A DNA stretch of 64,000 nucleotides. Source: Tolumonas lignilytica. Lineage in GTDB: Bacteria; Pseudomonadota; Gammaproteobacteria; Enterobacterales; Aeromonadaceae. The position numbers and the translations under genes were made by a program. The first letter of the stretch is position 1, and every line of letters begins with the position of its first letter. The notes beneath the pieces were generated by a model. It was not told the origin of the DNA, searched no databases, and saw only the letters and a list, made by a program, of their open reading frames with translations. This document shows positions 59,101 through 64,000 of this stretch, piece after piece. The stretch spans positions 806,001 to 870,000 of the forward strand of contig NZ_AZUK01000001.1 in the NCBI RefSeq assembly GCF_000527035.1. Direction: 5' to 3'.

Positions 59101-60087
59101 ATGTCAGTCCCCCGCATAGTTGTTACACCGGGCGAACCGGCAGGAATTGGTCCGGATTTAATTCTGACCCTCGCCGAGCAAGCATGGCCTGTGGAACTGG
59201 TGATCATGGCCGATCCAGCTCTGTTGCAACAACGAGCCGACCTGCTGGGTAAAAACATTACCATCCGTTTCTACGATCCCGGTCAGCCCGCTAAGCCTCA
59301 GGCCGCCGGTGAGTTGACTGTTTGCTCAGTGCCGTTGCTTGTTCCTGCGACAGCCGGGGTACTGGATAAGCGAAATGGCAAATACGTTCTGGCCACTTTG
59401 CAGCGTGCCGCAGAAGGTTGCCTGAGTGGTGAATTTGCCGCTTTAGTGACAGGACCCGTGCATAAAGGCGTCATTAATGATGCCGGAGTCCCGTTCAGTG
59501 GACATACCGAATTCTTTGCCGAACAAGCCCGTGTAGCACAAGTCGTCATGATGCTGGCTACCAATGGCTTGCGGGTTGCCTTGGCCACCACGCATCAGCC
59601 GTTACGTGATGTGGCCGATGCGATTACACCTGACAGTTTGCAGCGAACCATAGAGATCCTGCAACACGACCTGCAAACCCAATTCGGTATCACAACGCCG
59701 CATATCTTGGTGTGCGGCCTGAACCCGCATGCCGGTGAAAGTGGCCATATGGGACGCGAAGAAATAGACGTGATCGAACCCGTGTTGGAAAAATTAAGAG
59801 CACAAGGTTACTCACTGGAAGGCCCTCTGCCGGCAGATACGCTTTTTCAGGAAAAATATCTCCAGCGTGCTGATGCCGTATTGGCCATGTATCACGATCA
59901 GGGTTTACCCGTACTCAAATACAAAGGTTTCGGCCAGGCTGTCAATATTACGCTGGGATTACCGTTTATTCGGACATCCGTCGACCATGGTACAGCCCTC
60001 GAACTAGCTGGCAGCGGGAAAAGCAATAACGGCAGTCTGCTGACTGCCTTACAACAAGCGATTTTAATGGTATCTCATAAGCAATGA
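59101..60087 (+). CDS. pdxA: 4-hydroxythreonine-4-phosphate dehydrogenase PdxA
   Basis: Metal- and NAD-dependent step of pyridoxal 5-phosphate synthesis. [21 protein letters not shown] at the start, [44 protein letters not shown] and [38 protein letters not shown] with the metal histidines. 328 residues. Two bases after surA, and overlaps rsmA by four. Confidence 0.96.
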   Translation: MSVPRIVVTPGEPAGIGPDLILTLAEQAWPVELVIMADPALLQQRADLLGKNITIRFYDPGQPAKPQAAGELTVCSVPLLVPATAGVLDKRNGKYVLATLQRAAEGCLSGEFAALVTGPVHKGVINDAGVPFSGHTEFFAEQARVAQVVMMLATNGLRVALATTHQPLRDVADAITPDSLQRTIEILQHDLQTQFGITTPHILVCGLNPHAGESGHMGREEIDVIEPVLEKLRAQGYSLEGPLPADTLFQEKYLQRADAVLAMYHDQGLPVLKYKGFGQAVNITLGLPFIRTSVDHGTALELAGSGKSNNGSLLTALQQAILMVSHKQ

Positions 60088-60890
60088 TTAACGACAAAGT
60101 TCATCTCGGTCACCATGCCCGTAAACGGTTTGGGCAAAATTTCCTGCACGATCAGTATACGATCGATTCCATCGTTTCTGCTATCGCGCCCCGTCAGAAT
60201 GATGTCATGGTTGAAATCGGCCCCGGGCTCGGAGCCTTAACAGAACCTGTCTGCGATCAAATTGATAAATTGCATGTTGTTGAACTCGACCGTGATCTGG
60301 CCGCCCGCTTGCGGGAACATCCAAAACTAAAAGAAAAATTGATCGTCCATGAAGCCGACGCCATGAAGTTTAACTTCGATGAACTGGCACAACCCGGTCG
60401 TCCTTTGCGTATCTTCGGTAATTTGCCATATAACATTTCGACGCCACTGATTTTTCATCTGCTGGAAAAATCACAACATATCACTGATATGTATTTCATG
60501 TTGCAAAAGGAAGTCGTTGAACGGTTAGCTGCCGGTCCAAACAGCAAGGATTATGGCCGACTGACGGTGATGACACAGTATTATTGCCAGGTTGTCCCCG
60601 TGCTGGAAGTCGGGCCACATGCCTTTAAACCTGCGCCGAAAGTAGATTCTGCGGTCGTGCGTTTGGTGCCTTACCAACAGCGTCCTTACGAAGCATTGAA
60701 TGTCGCCGATTTACATCGTGTCTGCCAGGAAGGATTCGGACAGCGCCGAAAAACCATTCGCAACAGCTTCCGCAATTTTATCACGGCCGAGCAGTTAGAA
60801 GAGTTGAAAATTGATCCAAACCTGCGTCCGGAAAACTTGACGTTGGCTCAATTTGTCAGTATTGCTAACTGGCTGACAACTCACCGTTGA
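60084..60890 (+). CDS. rsmA: 16S rRNA dimethyladenosine transferase RsmA (KsgA)
   Basis: Dimethylates A1518 and A1519 of 16S rRNA during 30S assembly. [12 protein letters not shown], the SAM site [13 protein letters not shown], and the target-base motif [18 protein letters not shown] are present. 268 residues. Translationally coupled to pdxA. Confidence 0.96.
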   Translation: MINDKVHLGHHARKRFGQNFLHDQYTIDSIVSAIAPRQNDVMVEIGPGLGALTEPVCDQIDKLHVVELDRDLAARLREHPKLKEKLIVHEADAMKFNFDELAQPGRPLRIFGNLPYNISTPLIFHLLEKSQHITDMYFMLQKEVVERLAAGPNSKDYGRLTVMTQYYCQVVPVLEVGPHAFKPAPKVDSAVVRLVPYQQRPYEALNVADLHRVCQEGFGQRRKTIRNSFRNFITAEQLEELKIDPNLRPENLTLAQFVSIANWLTTHR

Positions 60891-60899
60891 GGATGCATC

Positions 60900-61271
60900 A
60901 TGCCAAGCATACAGATCATGACACGGCCATTTTATATTGCTGAACAATCTGCACCTGAAGATGCTCAGTATGCTTTCGGTTATGAAATCACCATCACCAA
61001 TCAAACCAATGAAGATGTACAACTCATGGATCGTCATTGGTTGATTAGTGATGCCAATGGTCAGCATACCGAAGTGCAAGGACAAGGCGTGATAGGCCAA
61101 CAACCCGTCATTGCTGCAGGCCAGTCATATACATACCAGAGTGGTGTTTTATTGAAGACACCGTTTGGCTGTATGCATGGTAGTTATACATTCCACAATA
61201 AGCATAGTGAGCAATTGTTTGAGGTAACAATTGCCCCCTTCGCATTGGCAATTCCCAACTTGATTAACTAA
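60900..61271 (+). CDS. apaG: ApaG (Co2+/Mg2+ efflux-associated protein)
   Basis: Small beta-sandwich (DUF525) protein; its exact biochemical role is unsettled. Recognised by AFGYEITITNQTNEDVQLMDRHWLISDANGQHTEVQGQGVIGQQPVIAAGQSYTYQSG and MHGSYTFHN. 123 residues, between rsmA and apaH as in related bacteria. Confidence 0.94.
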   Translation: MPSIQIMTRPFYIAEQSAPEDAQYAFGYEITITNQTNEDVQLMDRHWLISDANGQHTEVQGQGVIGQQPVIAAGQSYTYQSGVLLKTPFGCMHGSYTFHNKHSEQLFEVTIAPFALAIPNLIN

Positions 61272-61339
61272 ATCAGATTTGGACATTCATGAACCCAAAG
61301 CAGAATAACTGCCTGACCTACCAAGTAGAGCGTTGATGT

Positions 61340-62170
61340 ATGGCAACCTATTTTGTTGGCGACGTCCAGGGTTGTAATGATGAATTACAACAGTTACTGG
61401 CTTTAGCACAATTCAACCCCCGACAGGATGAACTCTGGTTAACAGGGGATTTGGTAGCACGTGGGCCAAAATCGCTGGAAGTATTACGATTCGTCTATGG
61501 ATTGGGTGAGCGTGCGACGACAGTGCTGGGTAATCATGATCTCAACCTGTTGGCTGTTGCGGCTGGTCATGCCCAGCCCAAGAAAAAAGACAAAACTGAA
61601 AATATTCTGACTGCGCCAGATCGACAGGAGCTCATGGATTGGCTGCGCACACGACCAATGATGGTGGAACATCCGACCCTTCCAGTCATGATGACGCACG
61701 CCGGTCTTTCTCCACAATGGGATCTCGTAACAGCCCGTCATTGCGCTCGGGAAATTGAGATGCTACTGAGTAGTGATCAGGGAAACTGGCTGTTAGGACA
61801 TATGTACGGTGAAGAACCATCCCATTGGGATCCCCGCCTGACCGGTCTACCTCGCTGGCGCTATATCATCAATAGCTTTACCCGTATGCGCTTCTGTCGT
61901 GCCGATGGCAGTCTTGAATTCAAATGCAAGGAATCGCCCGCTGACAAACCCGCTCAGCTAGCACCTTGGTTTGAGGTGAGAAAAGCAATGGAAGATGAAC
62001 CGCATCTGGTATTTGGTCATTGGGCCGCCCTCATGGGGAAATGTCCATTGCCAACGATTAAAGCACTGGATACTGGCTGTGTTTGGGGAAATCAACTGAC
62101 ATTGTGGCGATGGGATGATAATGCCATGTTTAGTCTGAACTGCCCCGCCTATGCCAGCGGTGCTGAGTAA
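61340..62170 (+). CDS. apaH: Diadenosine tetraphosphatase ApaH
   Basis: Symmetrical Ap4A hydrolase of the PPP metallophosphatase fold. Metal motifs are complete: GDVQGCNDEL, GDLVARGP, GNHDLNLL, and the later histidines in MTHAGLSPQWD and VFGHWAALMGK. 276 residues. It follows apaG after 68 bases. Confidence 0.95.
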   Translation: MATYFVGDVQGCNDELQQLLALAQFNPRQDELWLTGDLVARGPKSLEVLRFVYGLGERATTVLGNHDLNLLAVAAGHAQPKKKDKTENILTAPDRQELMDWLRTRPMMVEHPTLPVMMTHAGLSPQWDLVTARHCAREIEMLLSSDQGNWLLGHMYGEEPSHWDPRLTGLPRWRYIINSFTRMRFCRADGSLEFKCKESPADKPAQLAPWFEVRKAMEDEPHLVFGHWAALMGKCPLPTIKALDTGCVWGNQLTLWRWDDNAMFSLNCPAYASGAE

Positions 62171-62175
62171 ATAAC

Positions 62176-62205
62176 AAAATGACCCGAACATGTCGGGTCA
62201 TTGTC
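62176..62205. terminator. Bidirectional terminator between apaH and folA
   Basis: AATGACCCGA (62178-62187) pairs with TCGGGTCATT (62193-62202) around ACATG. On the minus strand it runs into TTTTGTTATTT, ideal for folA; on the plus strand the tract is GTCAATT, weaker. Confidence 0.85.
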
Positions 62206-62207
62206 AA

Positions 62208-62702
62208 TTAGCCTCGACGACGCTCCAGAGTTGCAAAACAATACGCATAAGGATTTTTTTCATCCGCCTGGTGTTTGTCTTCAGCAACCTGTTCCCAGTG
62301 GAATACCAAATAATCGGGAAACCAAGTATCTGCATCATCAACGGTTAACTCAATCTGCGTCAGATAAAGTCGATCCGCGAGCGGTAACGCCTCTTGATAC
62401 AACTGTCCACCGCCAATGATCATAACCTCGGCTTCCTTATTCACCCGTTCTAAGGCGGCCTGCAGACTTTCAACACGTTCAACGCCGTCTGCTTGCCAGT
62501 CACTATTACGGGAGATCACAATATTCCGACGTCCCGGCAACGGGCGACCGATAGACTCAAAGGTTTTACGCCCCATGATTACGGGTTTGCCGAAAGTGAC
62601 ATTTTTAAAATGACGTAAATCAGCAGGCAAATGCCACGGCATCTGGTTACCCCGGCCGATGACGCGATTTTTTGCCATCGCCACAATTAAAGAGATCAAC
62701 AT
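62208..62702 (-). CDS. folA: Dihydrofolate reductase
   Basis: NADPH-dependent reduction of dihydrofolate. MLISLIVAMAKNRVIGRGNQMPWHLPADLRHFKNVTFGKPVIMGRKTFESIGRPLPGRRNIVIS holds the substrate and NADPH motifs, and EVMIIGGGQLYQEALPLADRLYLTQI follows. I chose ATG 62702 to match the family N-terminus, although no strong ribosome site is visible; the frame continues to 62771 into yjjB. 164 residues. Confidence 0.94.
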   Translation of the reverse strand: MLISLIVAMAKNRVIGRGNQMPWHLPADLRHFKNVTFGKPVIMGRKTFESIGRPLPGRRNIVISRNSDWQADGVERVESLQAALERVNKEAEVMIIGGGQLYQEALPLADRLYLTQIELTVDDADTWFPDYLVFHWEQVAEDKHQADEKNPYAYCFATLERRRG

Positions 62703-62706
62703 AACG

Positions 62707-63171
62707 TTATACAATCGGCCTGTTTCGATAAATAAATAAAGAGGGTACTGCCAGCCCAAAACAAAGAGCAAACAAGATAAACAACGTTTTCAAACCATTC
62801 TCGATGCTGGCTTGCAATAACTTATCAGTCACGCCACCACTGTTCATGCTTAACACCGCAATAATGGTGTTAAATGCAAATTTACCGGGGATCATCGGAA
62901 TAATGCTCGCAACAGTAAAAACAGGGCGTGGTGCTAACAAGCGACGAGAAACATAAACAAAAATTAAGCCAATCAGTGTAGTGGTAATAAAGGTCGCCCA
63001 CTCAATCGGTATGCCAAAATGGATTTGCAACATCCGCAAGCTATGAGCAAAAGCCCCGCCAGCAGCGCAATATTTTAGCATGCGGGGCGGAACTGCAAAA
63101 ATCATCGCAAAACCAACAGCCGGAATCGCGGACCAAAACGCATCAAATATGATTGCCCGTAACAATTCCAT
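62707..63171 (-). CDS. yjjB: YjjB, small membrane subunit of a threonine/serine exporter
   Basis: Four- to five-helix membrane protein of the ThrE second-half type (FDAFWSAIPAVGFAMIFAVPPRMLKYCAAGGAFAHSLRML, FTVASIIPMIPGKFAFNTI). Together with YjjP it matches the two halves of Corynebacterium ThrE; YjjB homologues have also been linked to succinate export. ATG 63171 overlaps the yjjP stop by one base (TAATG). 154 residues. folA begins four bases after its end. Confidence 0.88.
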   Translation of the reverse strand: MELLRAIIFDAFWSAIPAVGFAMIFAVPPRMLKYCAAGGAFAHSLRMLQIHFGIPIEWATFITTTLIGLIFVYVSRRLLAPRPVFTVASIIPMIPGKFAFNTIIAVLSMNSGGVTDKLLQASIENGLKTLFILFALCFGLAVPSLFIYRNRPIV

Positions 63172-63965
63172 TATGGATTCCATCCCCATACGCCAGTTAA
63201 TTTCATTGCCAGAACGATCCCGGCAGTAGCGCTTAATGTCAGTAATGTAGCCGTGCCCCAACGAGCCAGCCCCATATTAAAATAGCCCTTAACCATATCG
63301 AATAAAGCATTCACCAACGGAAACCCCGGAACCAGCAGCAAGACACAGGCCGCCATCGCCAGATACGGTTGTTCGCTCCAGTGATAGACAGTTGCCATAC
63401 TGGCAATTGAGGTCGCAATAAATGCTGTTGTAGCAAAATTGATCAACGGGCTAAAATGACGATGCGCAATTTCCTGACGAACAAACATACCCACAGCAGA
63501 TGCTGTGCAGGTAGTAAAAAATACTGGCCAATCGCCGCCAAATAACAAACTGAATGCACCACATGATAAACCAATCATAAACACTACTAACCAGCGGTTA
63601 TATCGAAATGGTTTAATCTCGCTTAAGTGTTTATTGACATCGTCTGCTGTCGTCAGCAGCCGTTTTTCACACAGAATGCAGATCCGTTGGATAGCACACA
63701 GAACATGCATGTTAATACCCAACTCATGTATACGCCGTGTCGTAGTAATACAAGAACCATGATTTAGTGTTGTTAAAACAACAGCACTAGGGGAAATCGC
63801 CATTTCCACACTTTCAACACCCAATGCAGCGCCAACACGACATGTCGTTTGTTCTATCAAACGACTTTCAGCACCACACTGAGCCAGCATTTGTGCAGTT
63901 CTCACTAACACCCGGGTGATTTTGGTTTGTTCCTCCCGGGACAACAGCGCTCCTTGCTCCTGCAT
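63171..63965 (-). CDS. yjjP: YjjP, large subunit of a threonine/serine exporter
   Basis: N-terminal cytoplasmic ThrE domain (LVRTAQMLAQCGAESRLIEQTTCRVGAALGVESVEMAISPSAVVLTTL) followed by about five membrane helices (WLVVFMIGLSCGAFSLLFGGDWPVFFTTC...). 264 residues, complete in the window, with CAGGG before the ATG at 63965. Forms an operon with yjjB and probably folA. Confidence 0.88.
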   Translation of the reverse strand: MQEQGALLSREEQTKITRVLVRTAQMLAQCGAESRLIEQTTCRVGAALGVESVEMAISPSAVVLTTLNHGSCITTTRRIHELGINMHVLCAIQRICILCEKRLLTTADDVNKHLSEIKPFRYNRWLVVFMIGLSCGAFSLLFGGDWPVFFTTCTASAVGMFVRQEIAHRHFSPLINFATTAFIATSIASMATVYHWSEQPYLAMAACVLLLVPGFPLVNALFDMVKGYFNMGLARWGTATLLTLSATAGIVLAMKLTGVWGWNP

Positions 63966-64000
63966 ACCCTGATTCCTGCCTTCTATATTACTAAGTTAAA

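Overview
The window is ordinary gammaproteobacterial chromosome carrying two blocks of nitrogen-fixation genes and one AT-rich accessory operon. Gene orders such as nudJ-mnmA-hflD-purB, cysJIH, rapA-rluA and lptD-surA-pdxA-rsmA-apaG-apaH, together with a Klebsiella-type NifL/NifA pair, suggest a diazotrophic Aeromonadaceae-like bacterium, possibly Tolumonas or a relative. The genus is an inference from gene content; no database search was run.

Layout. 1-5117: icd (cut by the window edge), nudJ, mnmA, hflD, purB. 5188-14546: nif block 1, with nifLA on the minus strand, divergent rnfABCDGEH (an ion-motive electron-transfer complex supplying low-potential electrons), then the nitrogenase flavodoxin nifF. 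15059-20697: pntAB, a YjeH-like amino-acid exporter and a membrane metallophosphoesterase. 20733-23536: nif block 2 on the minus strand, nifVWZM (homocitrate synthesis and nitrogenase maturation). Upstream of nifF and nifV I read a complete NifA upstream activator (TGT-N10-ACA), a perfect IHF consensus site and a -24/-12 sigma-54 promoter. rnfA has an activator site and a sigma-54 promoter, and the nifL-rnfA gap also holds an NtrC dyad. This gives a readable cascade: NtrC to nifLA, then NifA to rnf, nifF and nifVWZM. The nitrogenase structural genes nifHDK are not in the window.

23711-29200: aromatic amino-acid permease, a PAS-GGDEF-EAL cyclic-di-GMP enzyme, an SMP-30-type sugar lactonase behind CRP-like and GntR-like sites, and a TetR regulator. 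29496-33124 is the most unusual part: a visibly AT-rich, tightly packed five-gene operon coding for an AfsA/ScbA-type hotdog protein, a small secreted unknown, two HAD phosphatase-like proteins and an extended SDR reductase. It is divergent from the tetR gene, as scbA is from scbR in Streptomyces. The gene set fits a butenolide/butyrolactone-type signal pathway, which would be unexpected here; that function is inferred, not shown.

33279-47549: epd, hxpA, a LysR regulator, cysJIH, an outer-membrane beta-barrel protein, gltX, and an MHYT-PAS-PAS hybrid kinase overlapping an HD-GYP response regulator. 47568-47985: two minus-strand tRNA-Gly genes (TCC and CCC) separated by a perfect ten-copy heptamer repeat. 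48288 to the end: rapA, rluA, a DUF3530 gene, djlA, amgK-murU (cell-wall sugar recycling), lptD-surA-pdxA-rsmA-apaG-apaH, folA and the yjjPB threonine/serine exporter pair.
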